Assembly (NCBI GenBank): GCA_964654815.1
Contig: CAZZLH010000004.1
Coordinates: 1 to 63,881, forward strand
From: ZLKRG08 sp964654815
GTDB lineage: Bacteria > Actinomycetota > Actinomycetes > Nanopelagicales > Nanopelagicaceae
DNA length: 63,881 nucleotides
Reading direction: 5' to 3'
Below, in pieces: positions 34,270 through 43,167 of this stretch (position 1 is its first letter; each line of letters begins with the position of its first letter). A program made the position numbers and the translations under genes. Under the pieces are notes generated by a model. That model saw only the letters and a list, made by a program, of their open reading frames with translations. It did no database searches and had not been told where the DNA came from.

Positions 34270-34636
34270 TTTCAGCCCAACCCTTAGGCGTCTGCTTGTC
34301 GCGCTTGGTAATCAGATTTATCCAGGAAGAGGTGCCCTTTAATTGCATATCGACAGGCGGACGAAGATCGTTGTAGTGATCCCTCCAAACTTGCGGCAGA
34401 TGCAGAGTATCTTTGCGATGGTAAGCCTTAACCCAAATGCATTGCATCTCTGGTTTAACTTCGCAATTGCCATCTTCGCGGACGCCACCACAAGGTCCAT
34501 TACGTAAAGTTTTAGGGCAGGTCATCGGACAGACCATTCCGGTTGAGTGCAAAACGCACTGCCCGCACATCTGACAACCGAATACCGGTTTCTTGATGGC
34601 ATCCTCTACGGTGGTGACAATTGGCAGAAATTTCAT
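34262..34636 (-). CDS. metV: MetV-like zinc/iron-sulfur partner of MetF
   Basis: A 124-residue protein matching the methylenetetrahydrofolate reductase C-terminal domain family. The cysteine pattern is dense: FGCQMCGQCVLHSTGMVCPM, then CPKTLRNGPCGGVREDGNCEV. In acetogens MetV is needed for MetF activity and is fused or adjacent to it. In actinobacteria this partner is unusual and points to the corrinoid C1 route, not to methionine synthesis. ATGA overlap with the corrinoid protein gene. Confidence 0.9.
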   Translation of the reverse strand: MKFLPIVTTVEDAIKKPVFGCQMCGQCVLHSTGMVCPMTCPKTLRNGPCGGVREDGNCEVKPEMQCIWVKAYHRKDTLHLPQVWRDHYNDLRPPVDMQLKGTSSWINLITKRDKQTPKGWAENV

Positions 34637-35292
34637 ACTGCAGCGCGCTTCTTTGCGATCAAATCTTTAGCAACTTTAACTGCGCTAGATGCATCAGCTG
34701 CATAACCATCGGCACCAACTACATCGGCATATTCTTGAGTAACTGGTGCACCACCGACCATGATGATCACTTGATCACGTAGACCGGCCTTGGTGATTTC
34801 ATGGATATTAACTTTGAACATGGGCATCGTGGTGGTTAGGAAGGCGGACATTCCGACGATATCTGGCTTATGTTCGTTGATGGCTGCGATGAATTTCTCG
34901 GGTGCGCATTGGACGCCGATATCGATCACGGTAAAGCCCGCGCCTTCCAACATGATATTGACCAGATTCTTGCCAATATCGTGCACATCGCCTTTAACCG
35001 TACCCATTAAGAAGGTACCGACTGATTCTGCACCAGTCTGGGCTAGGAGTGGACGGAGCACATTTAGCGCACCAGACATGGCTTTTCCGGAGATCAACAT
35101 CTCTGGAACGAAGAAGTCACCTCGCTCGAAACGTGCGCCAACCTCTTCCAGCGCAGGAATTAGCGCATCAAAGAGGATCGATGAAGGATCCATTCCCTCG
35201 GCAATTCCCTGATTAGTCAGATCGAGTACTGCCGGAGCATTTCCTACGAGAGTCTCATCAAATAACCCTTTGAGGATCTCTTCATGGCTCAT
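34633..35292 (-). CDS. Corrinoid (B12-binding) methyl carrier protein, MttC/MtgC-like
   Basis: A 219-residue methyl carrier. The N-terminal helical cap domain (residues about 1-85, FDALIPALEEVGARFERGDFF) is followed by a Rossmann-type cobalamin domain with the base-off motif DVHDIG (Asp102, His104 as lower cobalt ligand, Gly107), SAFLTTTM and GGAPVTQEYADVVGADGYAADA. Such proteins receive a methyl from an MttB/MtgB-type enzyme and give it to a second methyltransferase; here both partners are encoded nearby. It starts inside the IclR stop (ATGA). Confidence 0.94.
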   Translation of the reverse strand: MSHEEILKGLFDETLVGNAPAVLDLTNQGIAEGMDPSSILFDALIPALEEVGARFERGDFFVPEMLISGKAMSGALNVLRPLLAQTGAESVGTFLMGTVKGDVHDIGKNLVNIMLEGAGFTVIDIGVQCAPEKFIAAINEHKPDIVGMSAFLTTTMPMFKVNIHEITKAGLRDQVIIMVGGAPVTQEYADVVGADGYAADASSAVKVAKDLIAKKRAAV

Positions 35293-36053
35293 GCTGCGCC
35301 TACCTTTCTTCGTGGTGATATTTCATGCTTCTTCAATTCTTTATTGATCAACTCGCCATACTTGATTAATTCTTCGCGGCTGATTCGAGAATCAGGGCCA
35401 GAGATCGATATGGCTGCGATGACATTGCCATCATGGTTATATACCGGTGCCGCAACCGCAACTAGACCTTCCTCTAATTCGCTATCAATAATGGCATATC
35501 CTGCTTTACGCACCTTTTCGAGCTCGCCACCAAGTTGGGTACGGGAGGTTATCGTGCGAGTAGTTTTGGATTGGAGCGCACCATTTGGCAATTGCGCCGC
35601 ACCAAATGCCAGGAGCACTTTGCCAAGTGCTGAGGCGTGATAAGGAACGCTCTTACCAATCCAATTGGTCGCACCTAATAAATATTGGCCATCTACCTGA
35701 TCAATTAATTTCAATTCGCCACTACCGCCATTGCCGGGAACTGCTAGGTTGACTGATTCAGAAGTCTGCTTAGCCAAACTCTCAAGCACCGGACGCATCC
35801 GCGATATCAAAGTGGAATCTTGATTCTGTGCTGAGGCATAACGGAGCAATACATCGCCACCGATATATGCACCGTTTCGGTCGCGTCGAATCAAATTCTG
35901 TCTTTCTAGCGCGCCAAGAATTCTAGAAGTGGTCGATTTCGGAAGTTTTAAATCTCGCGCAAGCTCGGAGAGCAGTGGTGGCTCCTGCGATTTTAGAATT
36001 GCGATCAATAACGAGGTAGCGCGATCAACCGCTTGAGTGCCGGTTAACGCCAT
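35289..36053 (-). CDS. IclR-family transcriptional regulator
   Basis: A 254-residue regulator. The N-terminal winged helix (residues about 8-70; LPKSTTSRILGALERQNLIRRDRNGAYIGG) is followed by a GAF-like effector domain (YHASALGKVLLAFGA; YAIIDSELEEGLVAVAAPVYNHDGNVIAAISISGP). GGAGG lies 8 bases before ATG. It is the first gene of the corrinoid operon and is divergent from mttB. The inverted repeats at 36083-36116 sit in the shared region, so it probably controls both directions, with a methylated amine or product as effector (inferred). Confidence 0.93.
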   Translation of the reverse strand: MALTGTQAVDRATSLLIAILKSQEPPLLSELARDLKLPKSTTSRILGALERQNLIRRDRNGAYIGGDVLLRYASAQNQDSTLISRMRPVLESLAKQTSESVNLAVPGNGGSGELKLIDQVDGQYLLGATNWIGKSVPYHASALGKVLLAFGAAQLPNGALQSKTTRTITSRTQLGGELEKVRKAGYAIIDSELEEGLVAVAAPVYNHDGNVIAAISISGPDSRISREELIKYGELINKELKKHEISPRRKVGAA

Positions 36054-36082
36054 GTGATACCTCCAAAATGGCTAAAGTTGCT

Positions 36083-36116
36083 GTTCCAGATAATGGAACG
36101 CGTGTTCCATTATCTG
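36083..36116. promoter_or_regulatory. Operator region between IclR operon and mttB: three half-sites
   Basis: A perfect inverted repeat with 13-base arms (CAGATAATGGAAC and its complement) spans 36087-36116 around 4 bases. Within it TGGAAC (36094-36099) faces GTTCCA (36104-36109), and a third GTTCCA lies at 36083-36088. TGGAA..TTCCA is the known style of IclR-family binding sites. It covers the -35 position expected for mttB. Confidence 0.75.
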
Positions 36117-36120
36117 AGCG

Positions 36121-36126
36121 TATTCT
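36121..36126 (+). promoter_or_regulatory. Possible -10 element of mttB
   Basis: TATTCT begins 5 bases after the operator palindrome and 46 bases before the mttB start. The -35 position would fall inside the palindrome and no clear -35 hexamer is visible, which fits a regulated promoter. Confidence 0.35.
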
Positions 36127-36171
36127 CTATGGTTGGCTTAGGTCAAGCATCTTGAGGAAGGAGAGCGCGCC

Positions 36172-37611
36172 ATGTTCATAAACAAAATGCCTCGCTACGA
36201 AATTCTTAGCGAAGAGTCGATGGCAACACTTACCAAAGGTTGGAAGCGAATTGTCTCCGAGATCGGAATTGAATTTGCCAGCCCTTGGGCGGTCGATTTA
36301 CTTAAGGAGGCTGGACAAGAGGTAAGTGGCGAGAATGTTAAGTTCGATCCAGAGTGGATCTTGGCGCAAGTTGCCAAGGCGCCAAAAGAATTCGATCTGC
36401 GCGCACGAAATCCAAAACGTAATGTTCATATTGGTGGCGATGCCATGGTCTTCGGTGGCGTGTATGGCCCGCCTTTCGTACAAGAGAATGGCGTACGCCG
36501 CGATGGCACATTTAAAGATTTCCAAAACTTCTGCAAATTAGCGCAGAGCTTTGATGCACTCGACTCGGTTGGTGGCGTGGTCGTAGAGCCAAATGATCTA
36601 TCACTTGATTCGCGCCATTTAGATATGGCCTTCGCGCAAGCGACCTTGACCGATAAATTCTTCATGGGCAATGTGGTCTCTGCAAGCAATGCAAAAGATG
36701 TGATTGCCATGGCGGAGATCATCCACGGTGGTCGCAAGGCAATCGAAGAGACCCCAGCGTTAATCTCGTTGGTAAATTGCAACTCACCACTTCGTTGGGA
36801 TGATCGCATGTTGGATTCCATGCGCGAATATGTTTTAGCGGGCCAACCGATGGTGATCACGCCATTCCTATTGATGGGCGCGATGTCTCCAGTGACTATC
36901 CCCGCAACTCTGGCACAGCAGATCGCTGAAGCTCTTGCTGGAATTGCGCTAGCGCAATTACTTCGCCCCGGTGTTCCGGTGGTCTTTGGCTCATTCCTCT
37001 CAAATGTCGATATGCAATCAGGTTCACCGCAATTTGGTACGCCAGAGTCAGGTATTGGCCTACTCTGCACCGGCCAGATTGCTCGCAGTTTTAACTTGCC
37101 ATTTCGCGGTGGCGGCGGCTTGAACTCTTCACAATCGGTAGATGCCCAAGCGGGATACCAAACATTGATGACGATGATGCCGACTTTCTTGGCCGGAACT
37201 AACTGGGTCATGCATAGCGCGGGCTGGTTAGAAGGTGGCTTGGTCTCTTCTTACGACAAGTTCATCGTAGATATTGAAATTTTGCAGGCGTTAATCGCAG
37301 AGTTCACGCCGCTGGAATTCAATGAGGAGACCTTGGCATTTGGCGCGCATGAAGAGGTTGGACATGGCGGCCACTTCCTTGGCGCAGCGCACACCATGGA
37401 GCGCTTTCGTGATTGCTTCTATCGCCCATTCCTAACCAATAGCGATAACTTCGAACGCTGGACTCGTTTGGGCGCAAAAGATACTCGCGCACGCGCCGAA
37501 GAGATTTGGAAGAAGAAGTTAGAAGAGTATGTGCAGCCCGAGATCGATGCTGCCGTACTTACCGGCCTTACCGATTACGTGGCTAAGCGAAAGAGCGAAT
37601 TAGGCGAGTAA
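36172..37611 (+). CDS. Non-pyrrolysine MttB-family corrinoid methyltransferase (likely glycine betaine, MtgB-like)
   Basis: A 479-residue TIM-barrel methyltransferase of the trimethylamine methyltransferase family (COG5598). The reading frame has no amber codon: it is full length from ATG (AAGGAG 8 bases upstream) to TAA, so no pyrrolysine is used. Typical stretches are MVFGGVYGPPFVQENGVRR (92-110), ISLVNCNSPLRWD, FLLMGAMSPVTIPA (232-245) and FRGGGGLNSSQSVDAQAG (311-328). Non-Pyl members include MtgB, which methylates a corrinoid protein from glycine betaine. The ProVWX importer and betaine-aldehyde-type dehydrogenase downstream favour betaine; proline betaine, carnitine or another quaternary amine remain possible. 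Confidence 0.9.
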   Translation: MFINKMPRYEILSEESMATLTKGWKRIVSEIGIEFASPWAVDLLKEAGQEVSGENVKFDPEWILAQVAKAPKEFDLRARNPKRNVHIGGDAMVFGGVYGPPFVQENGVRRDGTFKDFQNFCKLAQSFDALDSVGGVVVEPNDLSLDSRHLDMAFAQATLTDKFFMGNVVSASNAKDVIAMAEIIHGGRKAIEETPALISLVNCNSPLRWDDRMLDSMREYVLAGQPMVITPFLLMGAMSPVTIPATLAQQIAEALAGIALAQLLRPGVPVVFGSFLSNVDMQSGSPQFGTPESGIGLLCTGQIARSFNLPFRGGGGLNSSQSVDAQAGYQTLMTMMPTFLAGTNWVMHSAGWLEGGLVSSYDKFIVDIEILQALIAEFTPLEFNEETLAFGAHEEVGHGGHFLGAAHTMERFRDCFYRPFLTNSDNFERWTRLGAKDTRARAEEIWKKKLEEYVQPEIDAAVLTGLTDYVAKRKSELGE

Positions 37612-37615
37612 AGAG

Positions 37616-39091
37616 ATGTCGGCAACGCTTTACATCAACGGTAAATGGCAAACTGCAGTTGAAGGCCATACCTGTGAGGTAAAGAGTCCAGCAGATGGAC
37701 ATGTTGTAGCAACGGTTGCAGAGGCGACTGTGGCCGATGTTGAATTGGCAATTAGCGCAGCTCGAAGCGCATTCGATTCTGGCGAATTTATAAATTGGGG
37801 ATTTTCCAGGCGCTCTGAGCTAGTTGCCAAAATCGCCGATCTAATGGAGCGCGATCTAAAGATCTTGGCTAAATTAGAGAGCGACGACACCGGAAAGCGT
37901 CTGGTTGAAGCAGAGTATGACATCGCAGATGTGATCGCCTGCTTTCGCCACTTTGCCAATATCGGAAAAAGTCAGCGCGAAAAACGCGTTGAGATTGGGC
38001 TGGAGCATATTGATTCCCGAGTGGTGCAGGAAGCTATCGGCGTCTGCACCTTGATTGGTCCTTGGAATTATCCATTGCTTCAAGTCTCTTGGAAGGTCGC
38101 GCCAGCGCTAGTTGCCGGATGCAGCTTTATCGTTAAACCTTCAGAGTTAACGCCATCGACTGCGATTCATCTCTTCAAATTAATCGATGAAGCAGGAGTG
38201 CCAGCGGGAGTTGCCAACTTAGTCTTAGGTAAAGGCTCGGTAATTGGTGATGCGCTAACCGGTGATGCCAGAGTTGATTTAGTTTCATTTACCGGCAGCT
38301 TGGCGGTGGGTCAGAGAATCATGACGCTTGCGGCTAAGACGATAAAGAAGGTGGCGCTGGAACTCGGCGGCAAGAACCCCAACATAATTTTTGCTGATGC
38401 CGATCTACCTGCGGCGATTGATAACGCGGTAACCGCTGGCTTCTTACACTCTGGCCAGGTTTGTTCTGCCGGTACTCGATTGATAGTTGAGAAATCAGTG
38501 CATGATCAGGTGGTAAATGAGATTGTTAGGCGCGCCAAAACCATCAAATTAGGGGGACCGAACTCAGTCGATGCTGAGACCGGACCTTTGATCAGCGCAG
38601 CGCATCTAAAGAATGTAGAGCGTTACATGGAGCGGGCGCTCACTGAAGGCGCTAAATTATTGATTGGTGGTAAAGCGCTTACCGAAGGTGAATTCGCCAA
38701 GGGCCATTTCTTTCCGCCCACAGTTTTAGACGGCTGCAATACCAAGATGAGTTGTGTACAAGATGAATCATTTGGACCGATCATCACCGTAGAAACTTTC
38801 GAAAGTGAAGCAGAGGCGATCGCGCTGGCGAATGACACGATTTATGGATTAAGTGGCGCGGTCTGGAGCCAAGATACGCAGAAGGCAGAGCGCGTATCAA
38901 GCGCCCTACGACATGGCACCGTTTGGGTTAACGATTATGGACCCTATAAACCTCAGGCAGAGTGGGGCGGCTATAAGGCCTCAGGTATCGGACGCGAATT
39001 GGGCGAGCATGGATTACAGGAATTCCTTGAAACCAAGCACATTTGGACCAACAATAAGCCAGGTAAATCAGGCTGGTTCGCCGATCGCTAA
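37616..39091 (+). CDS. Aldehyde dehydrogenase, betaine aldehyde dehydrogenase-like
   Basis: A 491-residue NAD(P)-dependent aldehyde dehydrogenase. The folding motif IGPWNYPLLQVSWK sits near residue 143, the catalytic glutamate in LELGGKNPN (about 245) and the catalytic cysteine in HSGQVCSAGTRL (about 285). With a choline dehydrogenase-like gene and a betaine importer nearby, betaine aldehyde to glycine betaine is the most likely reaction; the family alone does not fix the substrate. Four bases after mttB. Confidence 0.87.
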   Translation: MSATLYINGKWQTAVEGHTCEVKSPADGHVVATVAEATVADVELAISAARSAFDSGEFINWGFSRRSELVAKIADLMERDLKILAKLESDDTGKRLVEAEYDIADVIACFRHFANIGKSQREKRVEIGLEHIDSRVVQEAIGVCTLIGPWNYPLLQVSWKVAPALVAGCSFIVKPSELTPSTAIHLFKLIDEAGVPAGVANLVLGKGSVIGDALTGDARVDLVSFTGSLAVGQRIMTLAAKTIKKVALELGGKNPNIIFADADLPAAIDNAVTAGFLHSGQVCSAGTRLIVEKSVHDQVVNEIVRRAKTIKLGGPNSVDAETGPLISAAHLKNVERYMERALTEGAKLLIGGKALTEGEFAKGHFFPPTVLDGCNTKMSCVQDESFGPIITVETFESEAEAIALANDTIYGLSGAVWSQDTQKAERVSSALRHGTVWVNDYGPYKPQAEWGGYKASGIGRELGEHGLQEFLETKHIWTNNKPGKSGWFADR

Positions 39092-39116
39092 TTGGGGATC
39101 ATGATGGGAGGGCACT

Positions 39117-40142
39117 TTGTCGCCAGAGTCGATGATCTCGGTTAGAAGTGTTTGGAAAGTTTTTGGACCTAATGCGGAAAAGTTAATCGGTACCCCCGAT
39201 GCAGATTTAAGTCGTACCGAACTACGCAACAAAACCGGTAACACCATCGCGGTGCGCGATGTCTCCTTTGAAGTGGCCAAAGGCGAGGTCTTCGTAGTTA
39301 TGGGGCTCTCTGGTTCTGGCAAATCCACTCTAGTTAGATGCATGACCCGATTAATCGAACCGACCAAGGGCGAGCTGGTCTTTGATGGTGAAGATATCCT
39401 CAAAGTGGATGAGAAGCGGTTACGCGAATTACGTCGCACTAAATTCTCTATGGTATTCCAACATTTTGGGCTCTTACCGCATCGCAAAGTTATAGATAAC
39501 ATCGCATATTCGCTTGAGATAAATGGCGTCGATAAGGCCACACGTCACAAGCGAGCAAATGAGGTAATTGAATTGGTAGGTCTCCAGGGTTACTCCGAGG
39601 CCTATCCAGAACAGTTGTCAGGTGGCATGCAGCAACGAGTCGGTTTGGCTAGAGCGCTCGCAGTAGATCCTCAGATCATGTTCTTGGACGAACCCTTTAG
39701 CGCATTGGATCCATTGATTCGTCGTGATATGCAGAACGAGGTGATTCGTTTGCATTATGAATTAGGTAAGACGATGGTCTTTATTACCCATGATCTGCAA
39801 GAAGCGGCAAAGGTTGGAGATCGAATCGCAATTATGCGAGATGGTGCGCTAATTCAAGTCGGTACTCCCGAGGAATTGGTGGCCAATCCAAAAGATGAAT
39901 ATGTAGCCAACTTTGTCCGAGATATCGCCAAATCGCACGTGTTGACGCTGCGCTATCTGGCTAGACCGCTTCGCTCAGACGAAGTTGCGGCAAACGTGGA
40001 GATTCCGGCCAGCACCATTATTCGTGAAGCGACGCCACAGATCATGGCGGCGCATCATCCAGTTCATGTCACAGAGGGTGGCAAATCAATCGGCGTGGTC
40101 TCAGCGGAGGATGTATTAGGACTCATCGCAGGTGTTAGTTAA
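39117..40142 (+). CDS. proV: Glycine betaine/proline ABC transporter ATPase
   Basis: A 341-residue ATPase of the ProV/OpuAA type. It begins with a family N-terminal extension (VWKVFGPNAEKL). Walker A is GLSGSGKST, the signature LSGGMQQR and Walker B MFLDEPFSALDP. The last 60 residues (ending GVVSAEDVLGLIAGV) resemble a reduced CBS regulatory region. The TTG start follows GGGAGGG by 4 bases. One-base overlap with the permease (TAATG). Confidence 0.92.
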   Translation: MSPESMISVRSVWKVFGPNAEKLIGTPDADLSRTELRNKTGNTIAVRDVSFEVAKGEVFVVMGLSGSGKSTLVRCMTRLIEPTKGELVFDGEDILKVDEKRLRELRRTKFSMVFQHFGLLPHRKVIDNIAYSLEINGVDKATRHKRANEVIELVGLQGYSEAYPEQLSGGMQQRVGLARALAVDPQIMFLDEPFSALDPLIRRDMQNEVIRLHYELGKTMVFITHDLQEAAKVGDRIAIMRDGALIQVGTPEELVANPKDEYVANFVRDIAKSHVLTLRYLARPLRSDEVAANVEIPASTIIREATPQIMAAHHPVHVTEGGKSIGVVSAEDVLGLIAGVS

Positions 40143-42079
40143 TGCTTGCGCAGATTCGAAGCCGTAAGGGTTATTTCCTCCTTGCTCTGCTGGCAATCTG
40201 GTTTGCGTTATCCAAATTCTTCCAAGATAAAGCAACGCTCGAACTGCCAATCGCCGATAACACTTCGGTCACCAGCGCCTTTGGCGAGGTAGCCGATTCA
40301 ATTCGAGGTAATCGCACCAAAAGCCCAATATTTGTCTACTTCTTCAATCCAATACGACTTTTCATAAATGGATTTGTGGAGATAATCCGAACCTTTATTG
40401 CAGTTCCGACTAATGGTGCCGCAGCTCCGTATATTGGCTGGTTTGGTGTTGTTGCGATCTTAGGTTTCGTGGTTTATGCCACCAGTAGATTGCGGATTGC
40501 ATTACTTGCAGTTGCGTTATTGACGGCATGTGGCGCATTGGGAATGTGGCAATTCACCATGGATACCTTTGCGATGACGATCGCAGCGGTAATACTCTCT
40601 TTGGCTTTTGGAATTCCGCTTGGAATTTGGGCCGGTCTATCAGATCGCGTATTGAAGATCCTCACGCCAATGTTGGATTTGGCTCAGATCCTGCCAACTC
40701 TGGTCTATCTCGCTCCGCTTGCGCTCTTTTTCATGATTGGTGTGGCATCTGCAACTATCGCCACAATGGTCTACAGCATCCCAATCACGATTCGCATTAC
40801 GGCACATGCGATTCGGAGTTTGAATTTCTCTCCAGTCGAAGCATCTACCTCCATGGGGGCAACCAAGAAACAGACGCTAACTAAGGTGCAGTTGCCTATG
40901 GCAAAACAGATGATCGTGCTCGGAATCAATCAGACCGTCATGGCGGCACTCTCATTTGTGGTTATCGCGGCGCTAATCGCGGCGCCCGGACTCGGTAAAC
41001 CAGTGGTGGATGCCTTGATTATTCGAAATGTTGGGCGTGGTTTCGTGGCGGGCTTTGCTGTGGTCTTTGTGGCGATCCTCTTAGATCGAGCCACTAGCGC
41101 AGCAGCGAAGAAACAAGAGTCATTCATCCCTCCCACTGCGGCGCAATTGAAGGCGCGTAGAATCAAGGTGATTACAAGTGGGATTCTGGCGGCAATTGCT
41201 ATAGCTCTATCAACTTTTATTCCAAATCTGGCGGTATTTCCAGAGAAGTTTAGTATCGCAGTCCAAGTTGAGAATGCGACCAATCAGATCGTTAAATTCC
41301 TTACTACCGATCTTTACTTTCTCACAATTGGCTTTAAAGATTTGATCTCTATCTGGGTGTTGAATCCCATTGAAAATGTATTGGCTCGCGCTCCTTGGTT
41401 CTTAACCATTGGTGCAATTGTTTTGATTGCTCTAGTACTTGGCGGGATTCGAGTGGCAATTTTAGCGCTCACTTTGCTACTTGCGATCGTGGCTTCAGGT
41501 CTCTGGTTTGATGCGATGATCACGCTAACTCAAACCATCGTTGCCACTATTTTGACCATGATTATTGGAGTAGGGCTGGGAATCTGGATTGGCCGAAGCG
41601 ATCGAGCTGATGCATTCTTGCGGCCATTCTTAGATGCCGGACAGACGTTACCTGCCTTCGTTTATTTAATTCCCATGTTAGGACTCTTTGGCCCCACGAG
41701 ATTTACTGCGATTGCCACAGGAATTATTTATTCGATTCCCATAGTTGTGAAGATAGTTGGCGAAGGAATTCGCTCGGTACCAGCAACCATCATTGAAGCT
41801 GCGACCGCGGCAGGTTCAAGCGTGCGCCAAATAATCACCAAGGTCCAACTTCCTGCCTCCAAACGTGCGCTACTGCTTGCGGCCAATCAAGGAATGATCT
41901 TCGTTTTAGCCGTGGTGGTGATTGGTGGATTCGTCGGTTCTGGTGGCCTTGGCTATCTCGTGATTCTGGGGCAATCAAAGCCGGAATTACAGGGCAAGGG
42001 ATTGGTCGCGGGGCTAGTTATTCTGCTGCTGGGAGTGACGATAGATCGCATCGCTCAAGCTGCCGCCCGTCGCGCATAA
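40142..42079 (+). CDS. proW: Double-length betaine ABC transporter permease
   Basis: A 645-residue inner-membrane protein with two permease domains in tandem. Each has its own ATPase-coupling loop: VEASTSMGATKKQTLTKVQL near residue 245 and IEAATAAGSSVRQIITKVQL near 565. Each domain is preceded by a periplasmic-facing region and several helices. Usual ProW/OpuAB proteins have one such domain and form a homodimer; here one chain could supply both halves. Ends 129 bases before proX. Confidence 0.88.
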   Translation: MLAQIRSRKGYFLLALLAIWFALSKFFQDKATLELPIADNTSVTSAFGEVADSIRGNRTKSPIFVYFFNPIRLFINGFVEIIRTFIAVPTNGAAAPYIGWFGVVAILGFVVYATSRLRIALLAVALLTACGALGMWQFTMDTFAMTIAAVILSLAFGIPLGIWAGLSDRVLKILTPMLDLAQILPTLVYLAPLALFFMIGVASATIATMVYSIPITIRITAHAIRSLNFSPVEASTSMGATKKQTLTKVQLPMAKQMIVLGINQTVMAALSFVVIAALIAAPGLGKPVVDALIIRNVGRGFVAGFAVVFVAILLDRATSAAAKKQESFIPPTAAQLKARRIKVITSGILAAIAIALSTFIPNLAVFPEKFSIAVQVENATNQIVKFLTTDLYFLTIGFKDLISIWVLNPIENVLARAPWFLTIGAIVLIALVLGGIRVAILALTLLLAIVASGLWFDAMITLTQTIVATILTMIIGVGLGIWIGRSDRADAFLRPFLDAGQTLPAFVYLIPMLGLFGPTRFTAIATGIIYSIPIVVKIVGEGIRSVPATIIEAATAAGSSVRQIITKVQLPASKRALLLAANQGMIFVLAVVVIGGFVGSGGLGYLVILGQSKPELQGKGLVAGLVILLLGVTIDRIAQAAARRA

Positions 42080-42208
42080 GCGCTAAAAACTCGCGCCAGC
42101 AACCCAGGAAAAAACCTCAAGAAAATTGCTTAAAAAGTAGTTTCGCTATTCCCAAGTCTGCGCTGCCAGCCTAGGCTTTCCACACAATGAATTATCCAAG
42201 GAGGGATA

Positions 42209-43159
42209 ATGAGATTAAAGCATGGTCGCAGTATTGCGTTAGCAACTTCTGCCTTAGCTTTCACTCTTGTGCTTTCAGCATGTAGCTCCAGTACCGAAAA
42301 GGCTTCCGCAGATTGCGGAACTTGGGGAATGGCGATGCATGCATGGAATGGCTATACCGCTTCGGCACAAGTTGTTACAGAGATCGCTAAGAAAGAACTT
42401 GGTTGCACCATTAATCAGACTACTCTCGCTGAAGCGAGCGTCACCTATGATGCAATGGAGGCCGGCACTGTCGATGTGATCATCGAAGATTGGGGCGGCG
42501 GACGTTGGAAAGAGTGGGTAGATCGCGGCGCAATCGTTGAGGTTGGCGAGAATGGAAATATCGGCAAGATCGGAATGTATGTCGCACCTTGGATGGTCGC
42601 GAAGTATCCAGATATCACCGATGCCAAGAATCTAAATAAGTATGCCGATCTATTTAAGACCGCTGATTCAGGCGGCAAGGGCGCTTGGTATGAGGGCCCA
42701 CCGGGTTACACCACAATTGGCGAGAAGATGATCAAGGCAAATAACTTGAACTTCAAGGCGATCTCAACTGGTTCAGAAGCTGCACTGGTTGAGACCATCA
42801 CCAAGGCAGAGCAGAACAAGACACCTGCACTTATCTATTGGTGGGAGCCTGGCACGCTATTTGTGAAGCTACCGGGACTTGATAAAGCTCGCGTTAACTT
42901 CCCAGCTAGCGATTGGACCGATGCCGCGAAGGCCTCCGGTCTAACTGATTATCCAGAGACGCCACTTATTAAGCTCGCGACCAAGAAGCTAATGGACTCA
43001 AGTTCGCCATTTGCTACTTTGATCAAGAACTTTAAGTGGACCAATGCGGATCAAAACTCTGTTGCAGCAGATATTGAAGGCGGAATGAAGCCTGAAGAGG
43101 CAGCACAGAAGTGGATTGATGCGCATCAGGATATGGTTAAATCCTGGCTAGGTAAGTAA
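42209..43159 (+). CDS. proX: Glycine betaine-binding lipoprotein
   Basis: A 316-residue substrate-binding protein with a lipoprotein signal (lipobox LSAC, Cys25). The OpuAC-type domain has aromatic residues suited to a quaternary ammonium cage: HAWNGY, EDWGGGRWKEW and YWWEPG. A strong AAGGAGGG ribosome site precedes ATG. The 129-base gap before it may hold a separate promoter, which is common for binding proteins. A strong terminator follows. Confidence 0.92.
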   Translation: MRLKHGRSIALATSALAFTLVLSACSSSTEKASADCGTWGMAMHAWNGYTASAQVVTEIAKKELGCTINQTTLAEASVTYDAMEAGTVDVIIEDWGGGRWKEWVDRGAIVEVGENGNIGKIGMYVAPWMVAKYPDITDAKNLNKYADLFKTADSGGKGAWYEGPPGYTTIGEKMIKANNLNFKAISTGSEAALVETITKAEQNKTPALIYWWEPGTLFVKLPGLDKARVNFPASDWTDAAKASGLTDYPETPLIKLATKKLMDSSSPFATLIKNFKWTNADQNSVAADIEGGMKPEEAAQKWIDAHQDMVKSWLGK

Positions 43160-43167
43160 TAAATTAC

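Noticed and set aside
36426..37211. 261-codon open frame on the minus strand inside the MttB-family gene
   Set aside because: It lies wholly within a strongly recognisable gene, has no ribosome site or promoter-like sequence, and its translation is low-complexity and unlike any family.
36172..37611. Pyrrolysine-containing MttB
   Set aside because: No in-frame amber codon; the frame is continuous over the full family length, and no pyl genes are present.
42080..42208. Promoter or riboswitch before proX
   Set aside because: I could not find a convincing -35/-10 pair or a conserved riboswitch core; only the strong ribosome binding site is clear.
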